Shown piece by piece: positions 6,811-13,966 of a stretch of 14,080 nucleotides of DNA. The position numbers and the translations under genes were made by a program. The stretch lies in contig CAMDKB010000060.1 of assembly GCA_945901195.1 (NCBI GenBank), positions 1 through 14,080 on the forward strand, written 5' to 3'. How positions within the stretch are numbered: position 1 is the first letter of the stretch; every line of letters begins with the position of its first letter. Source of the DNA: Rhizobium sp. Q54 (GTDB lineage Bacteria > Pseudomonadota > Alphaproteobacteria > Rhizobiales > Beijerinckiaceae). The notes under the pieces are model-generated. The model was not told where the DNA came from. It did no database searches and saw nothing but the letters and a program-made list of their open reading frames with translations.

Positions 6811-6862
6811 TGGAGCATAGCGCGAAAAAGTGGGCCCGGTTTTTCGCAAAAGCGATGCTCCA
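6811..6862. repeat. Dispersed palindromic intergenic element of Hyphomicrobiales type
   Basis: Outer arms TGGAGCAT (6811-6818) and ATGCTCCA (6855-6862) pair perfectly, as do inner arms GCGAAAAA (6822-6829) and TTTTTCGC (6840-6847), around the loop GTGGGCCCGG. The shape and wording (GAGCAT, then a CGAAAA/TTTTCG stem around a CCGG/CCCAC-like loop) match the small palindromic repeats I recall being scattered between genes in Bradyrhizobium and relatives. Only this copy is seen in the window. It ends 3 nt before the Bug start codon, so in mRNA it would form a long hairpin over the ribosome binding site. Confidence 0.7.
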
Positions 6863-6885
6863 ATTACATAGAATAGATCAGCTTT

Positions 6886-6917
6886 CGTACTGTAAACCGG
6901 TTCCGGTTTACAGTACG
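6886..6917. promoter_or_regulatory. Perfect 32-bp palindrome, probable operator
   Basis: Arms CGTACTGTAAACCGG (6886-6900) and its exact complement (6903-6917) flank a 2-bp centre, TT. It lies 5 bp after the VOC stop codon and upstream of the Bug gene. On the minus strand it is followed by AAAG rather than a T-run, so it does not look like an intrinsic terminator. TTTACA on the minus strand (complement of 6891-6896) within it could be a -35, with TATTCT (complement of 6870-6875) as a -10 at a short 15-bp spacing. A TetR- or GntR-type dimer is a reasonable guess for the ligand. Confidence 0.65.
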
Positions 6918-6922
6918 CGGAT

Positions 6923-7732
6923 CTAATGATCTCCGGCGACGTCAATCAGTGTTCCATCGGGGTCGGCAAGCTGGAACTCCCCATGCGGGCATTTGGCGAA
7001 CAGCGCCAGCCGCGCCGCGCCTTCCTCATCATAATCGATGGTTCGGGGCTTGAGTTGATGATTCTGTTTCGCCACCGAAGCTAGATTCTTTTTGAAGGCT
7101 TCCACATCGGGTACGCGAAATCCGAAATGGTCCATGCCGGGCTGTTCAATACCCGCGCCGTTGAAAGAAGAAATCTTCCAGGGCAGGATCATCATAGTCA
7201 CACGCCCGTCGGTGAACTGGTAGCCACCCTCTTCCATAGGATCGTTGCGCGGCTCCAGTTCGAAAACATCGTGATAGAATTCTGCAACGCGCTCAGCGTC
7301 ACGTACGCGCATGGCGAAATGACTGATCGTATTATCCTGTTTCCAGCCATCCATCGCATAAACTTCAGAACGGTTCTTGTCGCGGGGTTGTCCGAGGTCA
7401 AAATAATTACCGGCGGGGTCATGGATGCCGAAGCTCGTGAAGGGTCTGTTGCCCGGCCGTTTCACGATTTCAATGCTGGGATATTTTTTCGCCACACGAT
7501 CGCAGACCAGGTCGAGATCCTGCACCTGAATGCCGAAGTGATCGAGCCCCGCCTTGCGTCCTGCACGGCGCGGAATGACTGTCATCCCGGTATATCCATC
7601 GCCCACCGAGATCGCAGACATCTCGCGCTCCGTCACGCCCGATGATTTCATGCCAAAGACAGCGCGATAGAACATGCCGACTGTGGCGTAGTGATCTGTG
7701 GTGATGGCAAGATGATTGAGCTTGGCGAACAT
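6923..7732 (-). CDS. Two-domain VOC protein (glyoxalase/extradiol dioxygenase type)
   Basis: A 269-residue cytoplasmic protein built of two VOC modules of similar design. The first spans about 4-116: His7 in LNHLAI, His65 in LDHFGIQV, Asp112 in GNYFDLG. The second spans about 135-267: His138 in SHFAMRV, His202 in MDHFGFRV, Glu252 in GEFQLADPDG. In this superfamily such His/His/Glu sets hold a divalent metal, and in extradiol dioxygenases the C-terminal module is the active one. That agrees with the second module keeping Glu while the first has Asp. The substrate is unknown; aromatic ring cleavage or an isomerase/lyase reaction are possible. The start ATG at 7732 has no good Shine-Dalgarno. 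It lies 36 bp after the cupin stop and is probably co-transcribed with it. Confidence 0.85.
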   Translation of the reverse strand: MFAKLNHLAITTDHYATVGMFYRAVFGMKSSGVTEREMSAISVGDGYTGMTVIPRRAGRKAGLDHFGIQVQDLDLVCDRVAKKYPSIEIVKRPGNRPFTSFGIHDPAGNYFDLGQPRDKNRSEVYAMDGWKQDNTISHFAMRVRDAERVAEFYHDVFELEPRNDPMEEGGYQFTDGRVTMMILPWKISSFNGAGIEQPGMDHFGFRVPDVEAFKKNLASVAKQNHQLKPRTIDYDEEGAARLALFAKCPHGEFQLADPDGTLIDVAGDH

Positions 7733-7768
7733 GGAGGGCCCCCGGGGTCTTTGTTTATTGAGGTTTTC

Positions 7769-8191
7769 TTATTCGCCCGCAGCAGGCGCCGCATCATATT
7801 TATTACGAATGACAGGCTGGCCGCCGTTCTCGCGAATATCCTTGCGCGTCACGTAATCGATGATCTTGACGTTGTCCTGCGAGCCCGAGCGATGGCCCAT
7901 CATGATCATCGGCCCCTTGCCGGTGTTTTCGAGCTTGTAAAACGAGCCGCCCGTGATCAGCGCCGCCATGCCCGGATCAAGCACCGCCGCTCCACCATCA
8001 GGAAACGTCATAGTGCACTGGCCCTCGAACACAGTGAAAACCTGATCCTCATTGTGACAATGCATTTCATCGTGATCGCCGGGCGTGGGATAATAATGAA
8101 CCCAGGCATGCAGCTTGCGCGTATTCATGACGACGGTGCGCTTCTTCTCCCGCGCCGCCACTTCCAGCGGATTGATGATCTGGATCGCCAT
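7769..8191 (-). CDS. Small single-domain cupin protein
   Basis: A 140-residue protein of the RmlC-like cupin fold. Cupin motif 1 reads GDHDEMHCHNEDQVFTVFEG, with His44 and His46 as metal ligands; the usual Glu position is occupied by Gln50, with Glu48 two residues earlier. Motif 2 (about 73-89, PGMAALITGGSFYKLEN) has Tyr85 where the third metal histidine normally stands. It may therefore bind metal weakly or with altered ligands. Small cupins next to VOC proteins often act in aromatic or keto-acid catabolism as dioxygenase-, isomerase- or decarboxylase-like enzymes; no specific activity can be named. The start is well supported by AGGGAG (complement of 8199-8204), 7 nt upstream of ATG. It is probably the first gene of the cupin-VOC-(Bug) minus-strand operon and is divergent from recA. 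Confidence 0.85.
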   Translation of the reverse strand: MAIQIINPLEVAAREKKRTVVMNTRKLHAWVHYYPTPGDHDEMHCHNEDQVFTVFEGQCTMTFPDGGAAVLDPGMAALITGGSFYKLENTGKGPMIMMGHRSGSQDNVKIIDYVTRKDIRENGGQPVIRNKYDAAPAAGE

Positions 8192-8363
8192 TGTTTCGCT
8201 CCCTGTCTGGCCATGCCGGTTTAATTTTGCGGCAATTTCGCCTGTGGAATGGATCTTAGACGGGCCAAATGGAAAGTCCAGTTGCGCGCCAAATTACGCC
8301 CGTTCTCGCTACTTGCGGCCCAAGGCCCCGGCATTAACCATCAGCCCCCACAAATTTTGAAAA

Positions 8364-8378
8364 GAACAAAAAAAGAAC
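8364..8378. promoter_or_regulatory. LexA (SOS) box, GAAC-N7-GAAC
   Basis: GAAC at 8364-8367 and GAAC at 8375-8378 are separated by exactly 7 bp, all A. This direct repeat is the LexA recognition site of alphaproteobacteria (also written GTTC-N7-GTTC), unlike the CTG-N10-CAG box of gammaproteobacteria. It lies 86 bp before the recA ATG and abuts the proposed -35, as expected for LexA repression relieved by DNA damage. Confidence 0.88.
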
Positions 8379-8406
8379 TTGCGGATGAGAACAAATCACG
8401 TACACT
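8379..8406 (+). promoter_or_regulatory. Putative recA sigma-70 promoter
   Basis: TTGCGG (8379-8384) and TACACT (8401-8406), 16 bp apart, are a modest match to the housekeeping -35/-10 elements. The support comes mainly from position: the SOS box directly abuts the -35, and the distance to the recA start is normal. Confidence 0.5.
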
Positions 8407-8463
8407 AAGTCATCAACAGGGCGTTACGCATTTTCGTCACGCCAAAGCCGAAGGATCGATATT

Positions 8464-9540
8464 ATGGCGCAAGCGAATCTCCGCCTCGTGGAAGGAACGT
8501 CAGTGGACAAGACCAAGGCGCTCGACGCCGCCCTCTCGCAGATTGAGCGCGCCTTCGGCAAGGGCTCGATCATGCGGCTGGGCAAAAACCAGCAAGCTGT
8601 TGAAATTGAAACAATTCCAACTGGATCACTCGGACTGGACATCGCCCTTGGCGTTGGTGGACTGCCCAAAGGGCGTGTGATCGAAATTTATGGTCCTGAA
8701 TCTTCAGGCAAGACCACCCTGACGCTCCATTGCATTGCAGAAGCTCAGAAGCGTGGCGGCGTTTGCGCCTTTATTGATGCCGAACATGCGCTGGACCCCG
8801 TGTATGCCCGCAAGCTCGGCGTGAATCTGGAAGATTTGCTGATTTCGCAGCCCGACACCGGCGAACAGGCGCTGGAAATCTGTGACACTCTCGTCCGTTC
8901 GGGCGCGATTGATGTTCTGGTCATCGATTCGGTCGCTGCTTTGACCCCCCGCGCTGAAATCGAAGGGGAAATGGGCGATGTGCAGCCCGGTCTACAGGCC
9001 CGTCTGATGAGCCAGGCCCTGCGCAAGCTGACCGCCTCCATTTCCAAATCCAAGACCATGGTCATTTTCATCAATCAGATCCGCATGAAGATCGGCGTGA
9101 TGTATGGCAGCCCGGAGACGACGACTGGCGGCAACGCCCTGAAATTCTACGCATCCGTGCGTCTCGATATCCGCCGCATCGGTGCCATCAAGGACCGCGA
9201 GGAAGTCACAGGCAATCAGACCCGTGTCAAAGTGGTGAAGAACAAGGTTGCCCCGCCCTTCAAACAGGTGGAATTCGACATCATGTATGGCGAAGGTATT
9301 TCCAAGTTTGGCGAATTGGTCGATCTGGGCGTGAAAGCCGGTGTAGTGGAAAAATCAGGCGCCTGGTTCTCATACGACAGCCAGCGTCTCGGCCAGGGTC
9401 GGGAAAACGCCAAGACCTTTTTGCGCGAACATCCCGAAGTTGCCAACAAGATTGAACTGGCCATCCGCGGCAATTCAGGGGTCATCGCCGAACGCATTCT
9501 CGATCAGGTTGACCCCGCCGATGCTGATACTGAAGACTAG
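8464..9540 (+). CDS. recA: Recombinase RecA
   Basis: This 358-residue DNA-dependent ATPase forms the filament for homologous strand exchange and acts as co-protease for LexA self-cleavage. It is a normal length for alphaproteobacterial RecA. The Walker A box GPESSGKT spans 77-84, the Walker B VLVIDS 151-156, and loop L1 lies around EGEMGDVQPGLQAR (167-180). The INQIRMKIGVMYGSPETTTGG region (203-223) holds loop L2, followed by ALKFYASVRLDIRRIG, which is highly conserved. The C-terminus is acidic (DPADADTED). AAGGA at 8451-8455, 8 nt upstream, fixes the ATG. It is LexA-regulated by the box at 8364-8378. A hairpin and T-run follow at 9557-9587. In L1, Val-Gln replaces the Ser-Leu I expect in rhizobial RecA, a minor variant. 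Confidence 0.98.
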   Translation: MAQANLRLVEGTSVDKTKALDAALSQIERAFGKGSIMRLGKNQQAVEIETIPTGSLGLDIALGVGGLPKGRVIEIYGPESSGKTTLTLHCIAEAQKRGGVCAFIDAEHALDPVYARKLGVNLEDLLISQPDTGEQALEICDTLVRSGAIDVLVIDSVAALTPRAEIEGEMGDVQPGLQARLMSQALRKLTASISKSKTMVIFINQIRMKIGVMYGSPETTTGGNALKFYASVRLDIRRIGAIKDREEVTGNQTRVKVVKNKVAPPFKQVEFDIMYGEGISKFGELVDLGVKAGVVEKSGAWFSYDSQRLGQGRENAKTFLREHPEVANKIELAIRGNSGVIAERILDQVDPADADTED

Positions 9541-9556
9541 TATCCGCCAGCGCAGG

Positions 9557-9587
9557 AAAGCGGCGCGTGCGCCGTGACACGCTTTTT
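9557..9587 (+). terminator. Probable recA terminator
   Basis: AAAGCG (9557-9562) can pair with CGCTTT (9580-9585), and within it CGGCGC/GCGCCG (9561-9566 with 9569-9574) forms a tight alternative stem. A run of five T follows at 9583-9587. It begins 16 bp after the recA stop. The stems compete, so strength is uncertain. Confidence 0.55.
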
Positions 9588-9603
9588 GCCGACGAAGAGC
9601 AAT

Positions 9604-9898
9604 GTCTTTCAATCAAAGACGTCCCCGGAATCCATTACGCCGGGGACATTCGAGAGTTGTGCTCGGCTCATCATCGTCAAGACAAAATGAGATAATCTGG
9701 AGCACAGCCTAAACTCCCGGTTTCTGAAACTTGCAAGCACTCCCATTGGGAGCGCCCCCGGCTGGACAGCGGACGTGCCGCCGGCCTCTGTCCACATGAT
9801 GGTTTTGCTAGAAAGGTCCCCTCTACAGGCCTCAAGCCGGATGCGTACTCCCTGACGGGGTGGATGGCTGGACAACCAGCGATCCGCCCCGTCTTTTT
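9604..9898 (+). ncRNA. Candidate structured RNA between recA and alaS
   Basis: The 482-bp recA-alaS gap (9541-10022) has no convincing gene but a dense series of perfect stems. These are GTCTTT/AAAGAC (9604-9620), GTCCCCGG/CCGGGGAC (9621-9647), TGTGCTC/GAGCACA (9658-9664 with 9700-9706) enclosing CTCAT/ATGAG (9667-9671 with 9687-9691), CTCCC/GGGAG (9740-9752), and TGGACAG/CTGTCCA (9763-9769 with 9788-9794) enclosing GCGG/CCGC. The last is a strong terminator at 9854-9898. A separate terminator behind recA implies that another transcript ends here. I could not match it to tmRNA, RNase P, SRP or 6S RNA, and no promoter was identified. A 36-codon ORF at 9602-9712 is an alternative reading but lacks protein-like features. 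It could also be a long recA 3' UTR. Confidence 0.4.
9854..9898 (+). terminator. Strong Rho-independent terminator upstream of alaS
   Basis: GACGGGGTGGAT (9854-9865) pairs with ATCCGCCCCGTC (9882-9893) over 12 positions with one T-G wobble. After a 2-by-2 internal loop, CTGG/CCAG (9868-9871 with 9876-9879) closes an ACAA tetraloop. Five T follow immediately (9894-9898). The T-run is on the plus strand only, so it ends a rightward transcript before alaS. The alaS leader and promoter must lie in the remaining 124 bp; none could be assigned confidently. Confidence 0.85.
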
Positions 9899-10022
9899 GG
9901 GGGGCAGGATTTGTGCGGCACTTAAACGTCAAGACAGATTTCACTTTCCGCACACTTGCTCTAGAACACGTTCCGACAGGCCATCGGGCCATCATCGGGA
10001 CAGACACGAAAAGCTGGGCGAA

Positions 10023-12692
10023 ATGAGCGGCGTAAACGAGATCAGATCGGTATTTCTGGATTATTTTACCAAGAACGGCCACGAGCCCGTTGCGTCCTCG
10101 CCGCTGGTCCCGCGCAACGACCCGACCTTGATGTTCACCAACGCCGGCATGGTGCAATTCAAGAATGTCTTCACCGGCATCGAAAAACGTCCCTATTCCC
10201 GCGCCACCACCGCCCAGAAATGTGTGCGCGCAGGGGGAAAGCACAATGATCTCGACAATGTCGGCTACACCGCCCGGCATCACACCTTCTTCGAAATGCT
10301 CGGCAATTTCTCTTTTGGCGACTATTTCAAGGAAGGCGCAATTGAACACGCCTGGAACCTGATCTCCAAGGAATACGCACTGCCAAAAGACAAGCTCCTC
10401 GTCACCGTCTACCACGACGACGACGAAGCTTTCACGTTATGGAAAAAAATCGCGGGTTTCCATGACGATCGCATCATCCGCATCGCCTCTTCCGATAATT
10501 TCTGGGCCATGGGCGATACCGGCCCCTGCGGTCCGTGCTCTGAAATTTTCTACGATCAGGGGCCGGAACTCGCCGGCGGCCCCCCCGGCTCTCCGGATGA
10601 AGATGGCGACAGGTTCCTGGAATTCTGGAACCTCGTTTTCATGCAATATGACCAGATAGGACCGGACAACCGCCAGCCCCTCCCCCGCCCGTCGATCGAC
10701 ACCGGCATGGGACTTGAGCGCATGGCAGCAATTATGCAGGGCGCCAAATCAAACTACGATACGGATCTGTTCCGCGCCCTGATCCGCGCCTCCGAAGAAG
10801 CAACCGGCGTCCCCGCGCAGGGCGAGCAGCGCGCCAGCCATCGCGTGATCGCAGATCATTTGCGCGCTTCCTCGTTTCTCGTCGCCGACGGCGTGCTTCC
10901 CTCCAATGAAGGACGCGGCTATGTGCTGCGCCGGATCATGCGTCGCGCCATGCGTCACGCCCAATTGCTCGGCGCCAAATATCCGCTGATGTGGAAACTC
11001 GTGCCGGCTCTGACCCGGGAGATGGGCCGAGCCTATCCCGAGCTTTTGCGCGCAGAATCGCTGATAACCGAGACGCTTCAGCTCGAAGAGAAGCGCTTTC
11101 GCATCACGCTCGCGCGCGGTCTTACCATGCTCGACGATGAAACCCGCGATCTTGCAACCGGCGCAAATCTCAACGGCGAAACCGCCTTCCGGCTTTATGA
11201 TACCTATGGATTTCCGCTCGATCTGACCCAGGACGCTCTGCGCGCGCGCGGCATCGGCGTAGATCTCGAGGCCTTCAATGCGGCGATGGAACGCCAGCGG
11301 GCTGAAGCCCGCAAAGCCTGGGCCGGCTCGGGCGAAGCTGCGACCGAAACTGTCTGGTTCGCTCTGCGCGAGAGGACTGGGGCGACCGAATTTCTGGGGT
11401 ACGACACCGAAAAGGCCGAGGGCATCGTCAGCGCACTTGTGCATGAAGGCACCGAAGTCGCGACCCTGCAGGCTGGCCAAAAGGGAATTGCAATTCTCAA
11501 CCAGACGCCCTTCTACGCAGAATCGGGCGGCCAGATCGGCGATTCCGGCTTCTTGCGTGCAACCGGGCTCGAAGCTGAAATCAGCAATACGCAGAAAAAA
11601 CTGGGCGATGTCTTTGCCCACGAAGTCACGGTCAAATCAGGCGAGCTTAAAATCGGGTTGCCTTGCGAGCTGATCGTGGATCACGCGCGCCGCACCTCCA
11701 TTCGCGCCAATCATTCCGCCACCCACTTGCTGCATGAGGCCTTGCGACAGGTGCTGGGCGATCATATTGCCCAAAAGGGCTCAATGGTCGCCGATGAGCG
11801 CCTGCGTTTCGATTTCTCCCACCCCAAGCCGATTTCCGAAGACGAGTTGGCAGAAGTCGAATCCATCGCTAATCGCTACATCTTGCAGAACGAGTCGGTG
11901 ACGACTCGTCTGATGGCGGTAGACGATGCCGTCTCCACCGGCGCGCGCGCTTTGTTCGGCGAGAAATATGGCGATGAAGTGCGCGTGGTTTCCATGGGCA
12001 CAATCGGCGCCGAGCACGGCGTGCGTAATTTCTCCGTCGAATTATGCGGCGGCACGCACGTCAATCGCACCGGCGATATCGGCCTTGTAACGATTGTTGG
12101 GGAATCAGCGGTCGCATCCGGCGTACGCCGTCTTGAAGCCAAGACGGCCGATTCAGCGCGCGCCCATCTCAACGAGGAAGCGCGCCAATTGCGCGATCTG
12201 GCCCGCCTGCTCAAGACTTCAGGCGCCGATGCCGGTGAGCGCGTTGCGGCTCTCATCGAGGATCGCCGCAAACTGGAGCGGGAAGTCGGCGAAGCGCGGC
12301 GCAAGCTCGCCATGGGCGGCGGCGATTCCGGGGGCGCAGACAATACGGTTCGCGAAATCGCGGGCATCAAATATTTCGCCCGCGCCGTCAGTGGCGTCGA
12401 AATGAAAGATCTGAAATCCCTCGCCGATGAAGCCAAACAAACCCTCGGCTCGGGAATTGCGGCCATCGTGGGCATTGCGCCCGATGGCAAGGCCGGCATC
12501 GTCATCGGCGTGACGGCAGACCTTACCTCGCGCTTTAACGCGGTCGATTTTGTGCGCGCAGGCGCCGAAAAGCTCGGCGGCAAAGGGGGGGGCGGCCGGC
12601 CAGATATGGCGCAGGCAGGCGGCCCCGATGGTGGGAAAGCTCAAGAGGCGCTCGATGCAATCGCGGCGCTGATCGGCGGGAGCGCCGCGTGA
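10023..12692 (+). CDS. alaS: Alanine--tRNA ligase
   Basis: This enzyme charges tRNA-Ala and edits mischarged Ser/Gly. The ATG at 10023 gives MSGVNEIRSVFLDYF, the conserved AlaRS N-terminus, and 889 residues, normal for the family. An in-frame ATG at 9864 would add 53 unrelated residues reading through the terminator, so it is rejected. The class II aminoacylation domain shows GHEPVASSPLVP (19-30), FTNAGMVQFK (38-47), RHHTFFEMLGNFSFGDYFK (85-103) and DTGMGLERM (226-234). The editing domain has the zinc/active-site ligands His564 and His568 (HSATH) and Cys675 and His679 (CGGTH). The C-Ala tail ends with GKGGGGRPDMAQAGG. The Shine-Dalgarno is weak. It is translationally coupled to the channel gene through a GTGA overlap. 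Confidence 0.98.
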   Translation: MSGVNEIRSVFLDYFTKNGHEPVASSPLVPRNDPTLMFTNAGMVQFKNVFTGIEKRPYSRATTAQKCVRAGGKHNDLDNVGYTARHHTFFEMLGNFSFGDYFKEGAIEHAWNLISKEYALPKDKLLVTVYHDDDEAFTLWKKIAGFHDDRIIRIASSDNFWAMGDTGPCGPCSEIFYDQGPELAGGPPGSPDEDGDRFLEFWNLVFMQYDQIGPDNRQPLPRPSIDTGMGLERMAAIMQGAKSNYDTDLFRALIRASEEATGVPAQGEQRASHRVIADHLRASSFLVADGVLPSNEGRGYVLRRIMRRAMRHAQLLGAKYPLMWKLVPALTREMGRAYPELLRAESLITETLQLEEKRFRITLARGLTMLDDETRDLATGANLNGETAFRLYDTYGFPLDLTQDALRARGIGVDLEAFNAAMERQRAEARKAWAGSGEAATETVWFALRERTGATEFLGYDTEKAEGIVSALVHEGTEVATLQAGQKGIAILNQTPFYAESGGQIGDSGFLRATGLEAEISNTQKKLGDVFAHEVTVKSGELKIGLPCELIVDHARRTSIRANHSATHLLHEALRQVLGDHIAQKGSMVADERLRFDFSHPKPISEDELAEVESIANRYILQNESVTTRLMAVDDAVSTGARALFGEKYGDEVRVVSMGTIGAEHGVRNFSVELCGGTHVNRTGDIGLVTIVGESAVASGVRRLEAKTADSARAHLNEEARQLRDLARLLKTSGADAGERVAALIEDRRKLEREVGEARRKLAMGGGDSGGADNTVREIAGIKYFARAVSGVEMKDLKSLADEAKQTLGSGIAAIVGIAPDGKAGIVIGVTADLTSRFNAVDFVRAGAEKLGGKGGGGRPDMAQAGGPDGGKAQEALDAIAALIGGSAA

Positions 12693-13903
12693 GCTCAGCG
12701 CCGCAGCGCGAAGGCATCGCGCGATTGCGGCAACGTATCCATTTTGCGCTGGATTACTCAACACCCAACGACCGGCTTTCCGTCGCCGTCCACCGTGCGC
12801 TGGTGTTCCTGGTTATACTGAGTGTTTCTGCAATCGTTCTGGAATCGGTCCCGGAAGTTTCGCTCGGTCGCGAAAAGCTGTTCTTGTTCGTCGAGCTGGT
12901 GGCCATTATTCTTTTCACCATCGAATATCTGCTCCGCATTTGGAGCGCGTCCGAACATACGCCCTATGCTGAAATGCACCCCTGGCTTGCTCGCTGGCAC
13001 TTTGTTCGCACACCACTGGCAATCGTCGATCTGCTCTCGACATTGCCTCTTTATATTGTGCTGTTTGTCGATACTGACTTGCGCGTCCTGCTTATTTTCC
13101 GGTTACTGCGATTCTTCAAGCTGGCCAGATATTCTCCGGGTATGCGTTCACTTGCAGCAGCCATCCAGTCTGAGCGCAATGCCCTGGCCGCGTCAGCTGT
13201 TTTGTTGATCGGCGCAATGCTGTTGTCCTCATCATTGATTCATCTTGCCGAACGCCATGTTCAGCCAGACAATTTCGGGACAATTCCAGGTTCCATGTGG
13301 TGGGCGATCGTCACCCTGACAACCGTTGGCTATGGCGACGTTGTGCCTATCACGTTGGCAGGCCGCATTATCGCAAGCTTCACAATGGTCACCGGCATGT
13401 TGATGCTGGCCTTGCCTATCGGCATCGTTGCAACGGCATTCTCCGAAGAAATACATCGCCACGAATTCGTGGTCACATGGGGAATGCTGGCCAGAGTGCC
13501 TTTGTTCTCAAGTCTGAATGCTTCCGAGATTGCCGAACTTATGCAGTACCTGCGCGCGCAGACAGTGCCTGAAGATACGCTGATCGTACGCCGGGGAGAT
13601 CCGGCCCGCTGTATGTATTTTATTGCAAGTGGCGCGGTCGAGATCGAAGAACCCGCGCACCCAATCAGGCTTGAAGAAGGAGATTTCTTCGGGGAGGTTT
13701 CCCTCCTGCGCAACACACAGCGCAGCGCAAATATCCGGACGCTGCAGGCCACAAAGCTCCTGATGCTCGATGCTGGCGACGTACATGCACTCATGGAGCG
13801 CAATCCTGAAATTCGCGAGGCGATAGAAACCCTTGCAGCGCAGCGACATTCAGAACGTGGTGGAAACCCGGACGCCGAAGATTTTTCGCGCCCGCGCTTT
13901 TAG
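12689..13903 (+). CDS. Cyclic-nucleotide-gated K+ channel, MloK1-like
   Basis: A 404-residue inner-membrane channel. Six membrane segments lie at about 34-53 (S1), 64-84 (S2), 107-127 (S3), 131-147 (S4), 165-187 (S5) and 223-250 (S6). S4 carries Arg132, Arg138, Arg141, Lys144 and Arg147. The pore loop holds the potassium filter TTVGYGD (211-217). The C-terminal cyclic-nucleotide-binding domain (about 265-390) has a phosphate-binding cassette FFGEVSLL (333-340) with the key Glu336 and Arg345-Ser346-Ala347, which contact the nucleotide in MloK1. cAMP or cGMP is thus the likely gating ligand. It is a little longer than MloK1, with an N-terminal extension and a C-terminal polar tail. GTG at 12689 overlaps the alaS TGA, and GGGAG (12678-12682) lies 6 nt upstream, so translation is probably coupled to alaS. 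Why a channel should follow alaS is unclear. Confidence 0.92.
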   Translation: MSSAPQREGIARLRQRIHFALDYSTPNDRLSVAVHRALVFLVILSVSAIVLESVPEVSLGREKLFLFVELVAIILFTIEYLLRIWSASEHTPYAEMHPWLARWHFVRTPLAIVDLLSTLPLYIVLFVDTDLRVLLIFRLLRFFKLARYSPGMRSLAAAIQSERNALAASAVLLIGAMLLSSSLIHLAERHVQPDNFGTIPGSMWWAIVTLTTVGYGDVVPITLAGRIIASFTMVTGMLMLALPIGIVATAFSEEIHRHEFVVTWGMLARVPLFSSLNASEIAELMQYLRAQTVPEDTLIVRRGDPARCMYFIASGAVEIEEPAHPIRLEEGDFFGEVSLLRNTQRSANIRTLQATKLLMLDAGDVHALMERNPEIREAIETLAAQRHSERGGNPDAEDFSRPRF

Positions 13904-13943
13904 TTCACCAAATCAGTTTTCATCAAGCAAGCACCAGGCGTGC

Positions 13944-13966
13944 GCCATCGCACAAGATGCGATGGC
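13944..13966. repeat. 9-bp hairpin after the channel gene
   Basis: GCCATCGCA-type arms (13944-13952) and their complement (13958-13966) flank a 5-nt loop, CAAGA, 40 bp past the channel stop. A T-rich stretch (CTTTGGGCATTTT) comes only about 10 bp later, so it is a poor intrinsic terminator, but it may still end the alaS-channel transcript. The remaining bases to 14080 hold nothing else I can support. Confidence 0.45.

Noticed and set aside
9602..9712. 36-codon ORF beginning ATGTCTTTCAATC behind recA
   Set aside because: It is short and Arg/Ser-rich with no protein-like pattern, and it coincides with several perfect stems, which favours structured RNA.
9864..10022. Upstream ATG extending alaS by 53 residues
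   Set aside because: The extension would be translated through a strong terminator hairpin and does not resemble AlaRS. The MSGVNEIR start gives the family length.
9609..11621. Antisense frames of 268 and 290 residues over the alaS gap and alaS
   Set aside because: They are shadows of a well-conserved gene, with no recognisable domains or ribosome binding sites.
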